DNA of 64,000 bases from positions 17,709 to 81,708 of the forward strand of contig JAIBBR010000005.1 in assembly GCA_019694575.1 (NCBI GenBank). The letters are read 5' to 3'. Source of the DNA: Myxococcaceae bacterium. GTDB taxonomy: Bacteria; Myxococcota; Myxococcia; Myxococcales; Myxococcaceae. A program made the position numbers and the translations under genes. The stretch's first letter is position 1. Every line of letters begins with the position of its first letter. Positions 1 to 7,333 of the stretch are shown piece after piece. The notes beneath the pieces were generated by a model, which was not told the origin of the DNA, did no database searches, and saw nothing but the letters and a program-made list of their open reading frames with translations.

Positions 1-1
1 A

Positions 2-112
2 AAATTCGGTTTGTACGCGATTGATTTCAGCGAGCCGCGGCGTGCGCGGGTGGCGCGCCCTTCGTCACAGGTGTTTCGCGACGCGGCGCTGTCTGCCAAC
101 GCCACCAAGTGA
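2..112 (+). CDS. C-terminal end of a probable family 1 glycosidase (partial)
   Basis: The open frame enters from the left edge of the window and ends in TGA at 110-112, giving about 36 residues. The readable piece starts KFGLYAIDFSEP and continues with RRARVARPSSQVF. This resembles the C-terminal signature of GH1 beta-glucosidases, which end in a pattern like K-R/K-F-G-L/I-x-x-V-D-F followed by R-x-P-K-x-S-A-x-x-Y. The fit is by eye only and the catalytic part lies outside the window, so substrate and start cannot be judged. It is convergent with the MFS gene, and its stop codon lies inside an inverted repeat shared with that gene. Confidence 0.5.
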   Translation, partial: KFGLYAIDFSEPRRARVARPSSQVFRDAALSANATK

Positions 113-150
113 GTGCCAGTACGGTCATTAGGCACCGCAATGGCACTCAC
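109..150. terminator. Inverted repeat between convergent genes, possible bidirectional terminator
   Basis: GTGAGTGCCA at 109-118 is matched exactly by TGGCACTCAC at 141-150, giving a 10-bp stem with a 22-base loop. The left arm contains the TGA of the left-hand gene (110-112), and the right arm touches the stop of the MFS gene (150-152). There is no T-tract on either side, so factor-independent termination is uncertain. Confidence 0.35.
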
Positions 151-1421
151 TACGCGTTGTCACCCTTGGCTTCGAAGTGACCGAAGACCGCAGCGGCCGC
201 GGCTGACGCGAGAGCGGCAAAGGCGAGCACGGTGAAAGTGGCCGACCAACCCGCGCGCTGTGTGAGCGCTCCGATGCCCCAGCCCGAAAGAATGCCAGCA
301 AAGTAACCGGCGCTGTCGATGAGGCCCGACGCGGTGGCCGCGCTCTTTTGCCCGCCCACGTCGAGAGCGATGGCGCCGGCGAGAAAGGTGTACGGGCCCA
401 GCAAGCAGAACGAAGCGACGAAGAGCATCGTCAATACGCCAATGCTGCCCAGTTGCTCGGCGTAGCGAAGTGCGAAAAGTGAAGCGGCCAGCGCCAACAG
501 CATGGGCACCATCATCGGACCACGGCGGCCCTTCGTCACGCTGTCGCTCAAGCGGCCCACCACCAGGGCCGAAATGCCTCCCGCGAGGGGGAAAAGCAGG
601 CTGCCCAAAGCGGCGTTGCCGACGTCGAAGTGCGCCACGTCTTTGAGCAACTGCGGTGTCCACAAGTTGAATGTCTCGCGAATGAACGTGAGGCCGAGCG
701 AAAGCACGCACGCCATCCAGAACGGTTTGCTCTTGAGCAAGGGTGCGAGCAATTCAGACAAAGGCGCACGCGCAATGGCCCCGGCAGTGGGTTCTGACGT
801 GGCGTGGTTGCCCAGCGTGAGCCCGACATCTTCGGGCCGGTCGCGCACTGTCCACCGCGCGGCGAAGGCGATTGAGAACAGCACCGCGGCCGAAGAGAAG
901 AAGAGCCCGCGCCAGCCCATGCCCCCGCGTACCAGGCCGCCCAGAAAGAGCCGCGCCAACGCGTCGCCGAAGAGAAAGCTCAACGAAAGTACCGCTCCTA
1001 CCGTGCCGCTCTGCGCCGGTGAAAACCAATGCGAAACCACCTTCACCGCCGCCGCCCAGCCCACCGACTGCGCCGCGCGGTTGAGCGCCCAGGCGCCCAA
1101 GAGCACCGTCATGCCCGCTCCCAGGCCGAACACCACCGTGCAACCGGCCGACGCCAACATGCCCGCCAAAAACAGGCGCCGACCACCGAACGCGTCGCTG
1201 AACACGCCGCTGAAAATTTTGCCTGCCGCGTAGAAGAGTGTGCCCACTGAGCCGAGCGTGCCGATGTGCTCGAGGGTGAGCGCTCCTGCACCTTGCGTGA
1301 GCAATGGCGTGGCGATGGAAAGGTTCGAGCGGCACACGTAGTAGCCGCAGTAACCGACCAGCAATGAGCCGAGCGTCAAGCGCTGCCACTTCAAAAGCCG
1401 TGCAGGCAAGAGCGCGCTCAC
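150..1421 (-). CDS. MFS transporter, organophosphate:phosphate antiporter type
   Basis: A 423-residue polytopic protein with the length and hydrophobic pattern of a 12-helix major facilitator. The N-terminal helix reads GYCGYYVCRSNLS, close to the GlpT/UhpT (OPA) subgroup pattern G-Y-x-x-Y-Y-x-x-R-x-N-x-S. A loop near residues 60-82 contains GKIFSGVFSDAFGGRR, the usual MFS loop 2-3 signature. OPA members exchange organic phosphates or phosphonates for phosphate at the cytoplasmic membrane. The gene starts inside the end of the PhnZ-like HD gene (ATGA overlap, 1418-1421), so the two are translationally coupled. That makes an organophosphonate or its hydroxylated derivative a reasonable cargo, but specificity is inferred from context only. 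Confidence 0.78.
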   Translation of the reverse strand: MSALLPARLLKWQRLTLGSLLVGYCGYYVCRSNLSIATPLLTQGAGALTLEHIGTLGSVGTLFYAAGKIFSGVFSDAFGGRRLFLAGMLASAGCTVVFGLGAGMTVLLGAWALNRAAQSVGWAAAVKVVSHWFSPAQSGTVGAVLSLSFLFGDALARLFLGGLVRGGMGWRGLFFSSAAVLFSIAFAARWTVRDRPEDVGLTLGNHATSEPTAGAIARAPLSELLAPLLKSKPFWMACVLSLGLTFIRETFNLWTPQLLKDVAHFDVGNAALGSLLFPLAGGISALVVGRLSDSVTKGRRGPMMVPMLLALAASLFALRYAEQLGSIGVLTMLFVASFCLLGPYTFLAGAIALDVGGQKSAATASGLIDSAGYFAGILSGWGIGALTQRAGWSATFTVLAFAALASAAAAAVFGHFEAKGDNA

Positions 1422-2032
1422 GGCGCGCCGCGCACTTCTTCAAGGTGCCGCAGCACCATGGGCCGGTACGCCGCCAAATCAGGCGTGGCCATGTTTTCTT
1501 GTTTGCCTTCTTCGTCCCACATGCGCACCTTTACGAAGTCTTGAAAGAGTGGGTGGGCCTCGAAGCGCTCGGCTTCGGTTTCATTCATGGGGCCGCCTTG
1601 GTGCCGCAGCGTGCCCAGGCTCGCTGCTGACAGTTGCTCCAGGTACCCCGTTTTGCGCAACGCCAAATAGCGCTTGGCGTCGACGTGGCCGGCGACCAAC
1701 GCGCAGACACGTTCTGAAAAACCGTGCGCGCGCAGAAAATCTCCTCCCAGGTGCTCGTGCCGCATTACGCCCAAGCCCGCCATGTGCGGAGCGTCAGGCC
1801 CCGCGCACACGTGGCCGACGTCGTGCAACAGGGCTGCCAAAACCAACTCGTCGTCAGCGCCACGCGAATGCGCGAGGTGCGCGCACTGCAACATGTGCTC
1901 GAGCTGAGAAACGTGCTCACCGATGTAATCACTGTTGGCGCTGGCTTCGAGAAGCCGGGCGACTGGCTCCCATTGGGTGGCGAGCGGGTTCGCGGCGCTG
2001 CGCGAAAAAGTCAGCAGGGCAGAGATCAACAT
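1418..2032 (-). CDS. PhnZ-like diiron HD-domain oxygenase (oxidative C-P bond cleavage family)
   Basis: A 204-residue HD-domain protein. It contains Y36-x-x-E39 just before Q43-L-E-H46, the HD pair H70-D71 in LLHDVGH, H92 in RHEH, H116 in GHVD and D173 in RMWDEEGK. As I recall PhnZ, its metal and substrate residues are Y24, E27, H34, H58, D59, H80, H104 and D161; every one lies at a constant offset of +12 here. The KRYL, LS-x-x-S and T-L-x-x-QGGPM segments are also typical of this phosphonate-associated HD family (PhnZ/TmpB). These enzymes use a mixed-valent diiron centre and O2 to cleave a 1-hydroxyphosphonate to phosphate and a carboxylate. No PhnY-type 2-oxoglutarate hydroxylase is present in the window. 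The gene is coupled to the downstream OPA-type transporter. Confidence 0.82.
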   Translation of the reverse strand: MLISALLTFSRSAANPLATQWEPVARLLEASANSDYIGEHVSQLEHMLQCAHLAHSRGADDELVLAALLHDVGHVCAGPDAPHMAGLGVMRHEHLGGDFLRAHGFSERVCALVAGHVDAKRYLALRKTGYLEQLSAASLGTLRHQGGPMNETEAERFEAHPLFQDFVKVRMWDEEGKQENMATPDLAAYRPMVLRHLEEVRGAP

Positions 2033-2166
2033 AAAGTGAGTCCTCGACAGGGAGCAGCGGCTACCTAGCTGTTGGCGTCGCGTCGCTCAATCGAATGCTG
2101 CTTGCGTTCACCGCATGTCATGCAGATGCCGCATTCGAGGACGCGCATTTTTTGTGCGCGAGGGGC

Positions 2167-2305
2167 TTATTTCCACGCAGCCATCGAAGCGCGCCACTCA
2201 GTCGACATGCGTTCGTGCAGCTTGCGAGGCGCGAATCAGCTTTCCCGCGAGCGCACTCCCCACTTCAATGTCGAGTTCCTTCACTCGTTGAGAGAAATCG
2301 ATCAC
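2167..2305 (-). other. Short coding-like remnant downstream of the XRE gene
   Basis: A GTG at 2305-2303 overlaps the TGA of the XRE gene (GTGA arrangement) and opens a 35-codon frame ending at 2198, beginning VIDFSQRVKELDIE. A 13-codon frame in another phase (ATG at 2208, TAA at 2167, MSTEWRASMAAWK) continues plausibly after a single frameshift. This could be a tiny coupled gene or the decayed end of a partner of the regulator. No family is recognised. Confidence 0.22.
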
Positions 2306-2559
2306 TCGTCGTCCTCATGAAGGGGAGCGAACTTCCGGCGAATGTCGGCGGCGCGCAGCTGCGGTTTCTCTTCGAAGGCCACTCGCTGCCCCATCGCACC
2401 GAGCAAGGCAATCAGCGATGAGACGTCGATGACCCGGCCGCGTTCGAGACGATGAATCGTGTCGCGGCTGATACGTGCGCGTGCCGCGAGCGCGAGTTGT
2501 GTCCACCCCAGTTGCTGTCGCAAGGCGCCAGGCCCAATCGACCCCGTAACCACCCTCAC
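2302..2559 (-). CDS. Small XRE-family (HipB-like) DNA-binding protein
   Basis: 85 residues with a single helix-turn-helix of the Cro/C1 (XRE) type around residues 12-66. The recognisable core is LRQQLGWTQLALAARARIS, then RDTIHRLERGR and the V-S-S-L-I-A-L-L-G-A-M-G-Q turn, as in HipB-type antitoxins and small autoregulators. The C-terminal tail is acidic (HEDDE). The apparent start is GTG at 2559; a slightly downstream valine could also serve. No HipA or other recognisable toxin adjoins it, only a 35-codon overlapping frame, so it is either an orphan regulator or the survivor of a broken toxin-antitoxin pair. Its 5' end overlaps upstream sequence of the divergent ndh gene, which makes ndh a possible target. 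Confidence 0.65.
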   Translation of the reverse strand: MRVVTGSIGPGALRQQLGWTQLALAARARISRDTIHRLERGRVIDVSSLIALLGAMGQRVAFEEKPQLRAADIRRKFAPLHEDDE

Positions 2560-2638
2560 GGTGCCGGTAATGGGCCTTGAGAACCGCGCTGATGAAGAGC
2601 CGCGCGCAATGCAAAAGGAGCGTGTTAGTCACTACGTC

Positions 2639-3967
2639 ATGGCCCAACCGCATGTGGTCATCGTCGGAGGCGGTTTTGCTGGGTTGAACGCCGCCAAAGC
2701 GCTGGGCAGCAAACCGGTGCGGGTCACCTTGGTCGACCGGCACAATTACCATCTCTTTCAGCCGCTCTTGTACCAGGTGGCCACGGCGGGTCTTTCTGCC
2801 GGCGACATTGCCTCACCGATTCGCGCGCTGCTCGCCAAGCACAAGAACATCGAAGTGATGCTGGGCGAAGTGAGCCATGTCGACGTGAAGGCAAAACAGC
2901 TCACCGTCGACGGGCGAATGCTTTCGTACGACGCGTTGATACTCGCCACCGGTGTGCGGCATTCGTACTTCGGCCGGCCCGAGTGGGAACACCACGCGCC
3001 CGGTTTGAAATCGCTCGATGACGCGTTCGATATTCGCCGCCGGGTGCTCGGTTCATTCGAAGTGGCTGAGCTCGAAGAAGATGACGCTGTACGACAGGCG
3101 TGGCTGACGTTTGTCGTCGTCGGCGCAGGCCCCACCGGCGTTGAATTGGCGGGCGCGCTCGCCGAGCTGGCGCGTCACACCGTGGCCAATGACTTTCGCC
3201 GCATTGACCCCCGAAAATCGAAAGTGTTGCTCGTCGAAGCGGGGCCGCGGGTGCTCAACGGCTTCGATGAGCAGCTCGCCGCCAAAGCGCAACTGGCGTT
3301 GGAAAAATTGGGTGTGGAAGTACGGCTCAACACCAAGGTGACGCAGGTGACTGCGACGGGCGTGCATTTGGGCGACACCTCACTGCCCGCGCGCACGGTG
3401 CTTTGGGCCGCGGGAGTCGAAGCCGAGCCGCTCTCGCGTGGCATGGGTGTCAAAGTTGATCGTGCCGGGCGTATTCCCGTTGAGCCTACGCTGCAGATAC
3501 CCGGGTATGCCGACACCTATGTGGTGGGTGACTTGGCGGTGTTTTCAACCGAAGACAAAGGCACGTTGCCGGGGCTGGCTCCGGTGGCGATGCAGCAGGG
3601 CAAGCATGCCGCGCGAAATATTTTGGCCAAGATTCAAGGCCAGAGCGCGCAGCCGTTTCACTATGTGAACCGCGGCATCATGGCTACCGTGGGCCGCGCG
3701 TACGGCATTGGGCAGACGGGCCCGTTCAAGTTGAGCGGCTTCATCGGTTGGCTGGGCTGGCTCTTCATTCACTTGTTGTTCTTGGTGGGCTTTCGCAACC
3801 GGGTGTTGGTGCTGGTGCAGTGGGTGTGGGCGTATGTCACCTACCAGCGCGGCGCCCGGCTGATGACCGGTGCGTTGCCTTCGGTGCTCACCGCTGAGCG
3901 GCCTGGTGTTGCAGGCGATGGCGCCTTTTCACCGACGCGCGCGAAGGCCTTCGAGCAGCGCCGGTAA
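2639..3967 (+). CDS. ndh: Type II NADH dehydrogenase (NDH-2)
   Basis: 442 residues from the ATG at 2639. It oxidises NADH with FAD and passes electrons to quinone at the inner face of the membrane without pumping protons. The N-terminal FAD-binding Rossmann motif is VVIVGGGFAGLNAAKALG, followed by LVDRHNYHLFQPLLYQVA, a hallmark of NDH-2. The NAD-binding motif FVVVGAGPTGVELAGALAEL lies near residue 160, the second FAD motif is TYVVGDLAV, and PVAMQQGKHAARNI follows. A hydrophobic C-terminal segment (GWLGWLFIHLLFLVGF) provides membrane attachment. The frame extends upstream, but family alignment favours MAQPHVVIVGGG; an in-frame ATG at 2609 is the alternative, with AAGGAG at 2614-2619 lying between the two. 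Confidence 0.88.
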   Translation: MAQPHVVIVGGGFAGLNAAKALGSKPVRVTLVDRHNYHLFQPLLYQVATAGLSAGDIASPIRALLAKHKNIEVMLGEVSHVDVKAKQLTVDGRMLSYDALILATGVRHSYFGRPEWEHHAPGLKSLDDAFDIRRRVLGSFEVAELEEDDAVRQAWLTFVVVGAGPTGVELAGALAELARHTVANDFRRIDPRKSKVLLVEAGPRVLNGFDEQLAAKAQLALEKLGVEVRLNTKVTQVTATGVHLGDTSLPARTVLWAAGVEAEPLSRGMGVKVDRAGRIPVEPTLQIPGYADTYVVGDLAVFSTEDKGTLPGLAPVAMQQGKHAARNILAKIQGQSAQPFHYVNRGIMATVGRAYGIGQTGPFKLSGFIGWLGWLFIHLLFLVGFRNRVLVLVQWVWAYVTYQRGARLMTGALPSVLTAERPGVAGDGAFSPTRAKAFEQRR

Positions 3968-4140
3968 TTGCAAAAACGGAACAAATGTCACCTCGACGTC
4001 GCCCCAGCGGCGCGAGTGACGTTCGGTGTCTTTCAGCGTGACGACCCAGTTGGCGCCGCTCGGGTGGTTTCGAGCACGAAGTCGACTTCATGTTGTTGCT
4101 TGTCGCGCCAGTAATGCACCCGGTTGCGCAGCGCAGACAT
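3929..4140 (-). pseudogene. Frameshifted C-terminal remnant of a DUF4143-type AAA+ ATPase
   Basis: Read leftward from 4140, the frame gives LRNRVHYWRDKQQHEVDFVLE, typical of the nuclease-like DUF4143 tail of AAA+ 'ATP-binding' proteins (Y-W-R-D-K-x-x-x-E-V-D-F-V-L-E). This frame stops after about 35 codons. A neighbouring frame continues with GANWVVTLKDTERHSRRWGD, then EVTFVPFLQLPALLEGL, and ends at 3929. One frameshift near 4050-4065 therefore separates two halves of the same protein end, and the ATPase domain is missing altogether. The remnant overlaps the 3' end of ndh on the opposite strand. Confidence 0.58.
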
Positions 4141-4328
4141 AAAAACCATGTTTGCTTTAAGTGCGACTAAAAGAAAATATGGTTACGGTCGCTATTTCCC
4201 ACTGAGGCAAATTGTCCTGTTGCATCGGGCGCGCACACGCCGGGGGGAATAAATCTTGCTCAATCAAGCGGTGGCGGGCTGCTATCGTCTCTTTAGGTCG
4301 CATCACTTCCCAACCTGGAGTCACGCGC

Positions 4329-5594
4329 ATGAGCTACAACCCCACCTCGAAAGATCTCCCTCCCAAGCGTTTTGACGGTATCACCCGCCCGTACTCTGCC
4401 GCCGACGTCGAGAAGCTGCGTGGTTCAGTGAAGATTGAATACACGCTGGCGAAGCTGGGCGCCTTGCGCTTGTGGGAGCTGTTGCAGACCCGTACCCACG
4501 TGCCTGCGCTCGGAGCACTGAGCGGTAACCAGGCGATGCAGATGGTGCGGGCAGGTTTAGAAGCGATTTACATTTCGGGTTGGCAAGTGGCCGCCGACGC
4601 CAACACGTCGGGGCAAATGTACCCAGATCAAAGCTTGTACCCGGTTGACTCGGTGCCGCAGCTGGTGCGCCGCATCAACAAGGCGTTGCAGCGGGCTGAT
4701 CAAATCGAGCACGCCGAGGGCAAGAGCCAGACCCATTGGTTTGCTCCGATGTTGGCTGACGCTGAAGCGGGTTTTGGTGGGCCGCTCAACGCTTTCGAAT
4801 TGATGAAGGCGATGATTGAAGCGGGCGCCGCGGGGGTGCACTTCGAAGACCAGCTCGCCAGCGAAAAGAAGTGTGGCCACATGGGTGGCAAAGTGTTGGT
4901 GCCCATGTCGCAGTTCATTCGCACCTTGGTCGCGGCCCGGCTCGCCGCCGACGTGATGGACGTGCCGACGTTGATTGTGGCGCGCACCGACGCCGACAGC
5001 GCCAAGTTGATTACCAACGACAACGATGAGCGCGACGTGCCCTTCATCGCTTCGAAAGACCGCACCGCTGAAGGCTTTTACCGGTTGAAAGACGACGGGT
5101 TGAAGTTCGCCATCGCCCGAGGCATTGCCTACGCGCCGTATGCCGACCTGGTGTGGTGTGAAACGTCGACGCCCGACCTCAAAGAAGCGAAAGAATTTGC
5201 CGAAGGGGTGCACGCCAAGTTCCCCGGCAAGATGCTGATGTACAACTGCTCGCCGTCATTCAATTGGAAGAAGAAGCTCGACGACGCCACCATTGCCAAG
5301 TTTCAGCGCGAGCTCGCGGCAATGGGTTACAAGTTTCAGTTCGTCACGTTGGCGGGTTTTCATTCTTTGAACTACGGCATGTTCGATTTGGCCGCGAAGT
5401 ACAAAGAGTCGGGCATGGCCGCTTACGCCGACTTTCAGAAGGCGGAGTTTGGCGCCGAGGGCAAGGGCTACACCGCGACGCGCCACCAGCGCGAAGTGGG
5501 CACCGGTTATTTTGATCAGGTGGCCGAGGTGATTGCCCAGGGTAACGCCTCGACGTTAGCGCTCAAAGAATCAACCGAAGCGCACCAGTTCTAA
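4329..5594 (+). CDS. aceA: Isocitrate lyase
   Basis: 421 residues, the normal size of a bacterial isocitrate lyase. It splits isocitrate into glyoxylate and succinate, the first step of the glyoxylate shunt in the cytoplasm. The family signature K180-K-C-G-H is present, with catalytic C182; other family segments are [44 protein letters not shown] and [12 protein letters not shown] chose the ATG at 4329 because GGAG lies 8 bases upstream and MSYNP matches family N-termini; the frame itself runs further up. No malate synthase gene is nearby. A perfect hairpin follows the stop. Confidence 0.95.
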   Translation: MSYNPTSKDLPPKRFDGITRPYSAADVEKLRGSVKIEYTLAKLGALRLWELLQTRTHVPALGALSGNQAMQMVRAGLEAIYISGWQVAADANTSGQMYPDQSLYPVDSVPQLVRRINKALQRADQIEHAEGKSQTHWFAPMLADAEAGFGGPLNAFELMKAMIEAGAAGVHFEDQLASEKKCGHMGGKVLVPMSQFIRTLVAARLAADVMDVPTLIVARTDADSAKLITNDNDERDVPFIASKDRTAEGFYRLKDDGLKFAIARGIAYAPYADLVWCETSTPDLKEAKEFAEGVHAKFPGKMLMYNCSPSFNWKKKLDDATIAKFQRELAAMGYKFQFVTLAGFHSLNYGMFDLAAKYKESGMAAYADFQKAEFGAEGKGYTATRHQREVGTGYFDQVAEVIAQGNASTLALKESTEAHQF

Positions 5595-5612
5595 GCATTT
5601 TTTCGATGAACG

Positions 5613-5642
5613 CCGCACCGTTGAAGATTTTGAGCGGTGCGG
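5613..5642 (+). terminator. Hairpin after aceA
   Basis: CCGCACCG (5613-5620) pairs exactly with CGGTGCGG (5635-5642) across a 14-base loop. It lies 18 bases after the aceA stop and is followed by TTTCAGCCTCGTTT, a weak T-run. Probably ends the aceA transcript. Confidence 0.5.
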
Positions 5643-5704
5643 TTTCAGCCTCGTTTGTGCAAACTTTTCTGCGCACGAATTAATGCCAAGGCGTCATAAG
5701 AGAA

Positions 5705-6376
5705 ATGAGCTCTTTGACGGCTTTCGCTCCAGAAGTTCGTCGCTGCGCAAAGTGTGGCGAAGAGGCGGTTTTGCTTTCGATGGAATGGCGACACACCGTC
5801 TGGGGCACGCCGACGAATCAGACCACGCGTGACTTTCGCTGCCACGCTTGCGGCGCCCAATTCACGCTCGTGCCAAGAAGTCACGCCATCATCTTCATGG
5901 TGATGGGTGTGATCATGGGCTGCGCCATCTTCCCCTTGGGGTTTTCGCTCTGGGGCTGGCTTGCGCTGCGACGCGACAAGATGAACCCTGTCGTGCCGGG
6001 GGCTCCCCCACCTCGCCTCCGTTACCGCGACGGACCTCCGCTTCGACTTTGCACTTGTGGGCAAAACGCGGTGACCACAAAAATTACCCGCGAGCGCATC
6101 AATGGGTTGCCGGCAGGCACTGAATACATTTACCAATGCGGCAGCTGCCAACAGCAATTCACCGTCGTCAGTTTTTGGCGCCACTGCGCCATGGCGTTTT
6201 CTGCATTGGTCTTGCTGGCCATCGCCGCCGCCTTTTTCACATGGGCAACATCACCGGGCTGGCGCTACGGCGGCTCTGTTTTGTCGGTCATCGCTTTCGG
6301 AGGCTTACTGTTCACCAACGCCCTCTACGCCTGGAATCGGTCGAAGTACGCGACCATCGATTTACCCTTGTACTAA
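5705..6376 (+). CDS. Membrane protein with two zinc-ribbon-like modules, function unknown
   Basis: 223 residues with an internally repeated design. The first cysteine module has CAKC near residue 14 and CHAC near residue 46. One long hydrophobic helix follows (HAIIFMVMGVIMGCAIFPLG). A second module has CTC near residue 117 and CGSC near residue 145, followed by two more hydrophobic segments (about 162-180 and 188-206). Each CxxC...CxxC module could hold one zinc ion, although the first pair of the second module is spaced CxC. Both modules end in similar text, QFTLV and QFTVVS, so the protein looks like a duplication of a ribbon-plus-helix unit. No family is recognised. It stands alone between aceA and the ttcA remnant. 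Confidence 0.55.
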   Translation: MSSLTAFAPEVRRCAKCGEEAVLLSMEWRHTVWGTPTNQTTRDFRCHACGAQFTLVPRSHAIIFMVMGVIMGCAIFPLGFSLWGWLALRRDKMNPVVPGAPPPRLRYRDGPPLRLCTCGQNAVTTKITRERINGLPAGTEYIYQCGSCQQQFTVVSFWRHCAMAFSALVLLAIAAAFFTWATSPGWRYGGSVLSVIAFGGLLFTNALYAWNRSKYATIDLPLY

Positions 6377-6549
6377 AAAGCGAAATTGCTCCTGTCGCCA
6401 GGGTGCTTGGGGGAGAACGTCAGGCGCCTTGGGGTGCGCGTTCAATGGCGTCGACGTCGATTTTTCCCCTCGTCATCATCGTGTCGGCAGCATGCCCAGT
6501 ATTCTTCTGGTCAATCTTCCCTCTTGCGCCATTGGGCCTCCTTCTTCAT

Positions 6550-7019
6550 TTAAGGATACCCGCCAAAAAACTGGTTCAAGAGCAGCGTGTGAATGAGGTC
6601 ATCGCGGTGGTGGCCGAGCGAGATCTTATTGCAGCCCAGGTCGACGGCTGCGTTGTACAAAATGCCGCGGCGCAAGCGTGAATAGAGCGAGCACTGCGTT
6701 TGCCCCGGCTTGAGCTTATCGAGCACCAGGAATACGTGTCTTGCTTGAGCATGCGGTACGAGTAGCCGTTGGCGACGAGCCAAGCCTCGAGCTTGTCACC
6801 GGGGTAATTGGGGTGGCCCTGGTCTAAATTGACGGCGAGAATTTCGAACGCCACCGGCGCGCGCTGCTGCAACAGCCGCAGCACGTGGAGCATGGTGTAC
6901 GAATCTTTCCCACCGGAAATCGCTACCATCACCCGGTCGCCGGCCTCAATCAGCTTTCAGTCGCTGATCGCCCGGCCCACGTGACCGAGCAGGTTTTTTT
7001 TCGAGTTTCGCCAGGGCAT
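6550..7019 (-). pseudogene. Decayed ttcA (tRNA 2-thiocytidine synthase)
   Basis: Several frames on the minus strand together read as TtcA. The start at 7019 gives MDALAKLEKK and then breaks at a run of eight A's. Another frame continues L-L-G-H-V-G-R-A-I-S-D, then an in-frame TGA where a W or F codon is expected, then KLIEAGDRVMVAISGGKDSY, which is the PP-loop. After Q-D-T-Y-S a further frame carries [20 protein letters not shown] and [20 protein letters not shown]. The reading then stops at 6550, about 90-100 residues before a normal TtcA would end. In CSLYSRL a tyrosine replaces the second cysteine of the conserved C-x-x-C pair. Frameshifts, a stop, a lost cysteine and a missing 3' end together show a dead gene. 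Confidence 0.82.
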
Positions 7020-7253
7020 CCACGGGCGTCGTCTATATACCGCGGCGGGGGAGATGGCTTTGGCTAGGGCTCATTTCACAAACAGATTGGCAGCGGCTGC
7101 GAGAGCGAATCGCGGGGTACGGGGCCCTTGTTGGAAACAGTTCACAACCCTTGCTGTGCCAGAACATCGAGTTGCTCAGCCGGGCAGTGCCAACTTCGCA
7201 TGTGAGCGCGCGTCGGAGAAGGTGAGCGAACTCAACATTGTGGTGGGGCGCCG
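7020..7253. other. Intergenic stretch with no recognised gene
   Basis: Between the ttcA remnant and the promoter of the BNR-like lipoprotein gene. A 67-codon plus-strand frame exists here, but it has no start context and no protein-like composition. No repeat or RNA gene is apparent. Confidence 0.5.
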
Positions 7254-7284
7254 TTGACCCTTGCTGTAGACGGTGAGCTAGAAT
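7254..7284 (+). promoter_or_regulatory. Possible sigma-70-type promoter of the 7334 gene
   Basis: TTGACC at 7254-7259 and TAGAAT at 7279-7284 are separated by 19 bases, slightly longer than ideal. They lie about 50 bases before the ATG at 7334, which has GGAG 6 bases upstream. Confidence 0.35.
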
Positions 7285-7333
7285 TCTCAGCGGTCAAAGG
7301 GGAATCACCCGCTGTTCCTCTTCGGAGCACAGC

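Noticed and set aside
502..1233. 243-codon plus-strand frame opposite the MFS gene
   Set aside because: Shadow; the minus frame has clear membrane helices and OPA motifs.
4152..4180. Promoter upstream of aceA (TTGCTT and AAATAT, 17-base spacing)
   Set aside because: The -10 matches the consensus at only three of six positions; too weak to list.
4557..5213. 218-codon minus-strand frame inside aceA
   Set aside because: Shadow of aceA; Arg/His/Val-rich composition and no start context.
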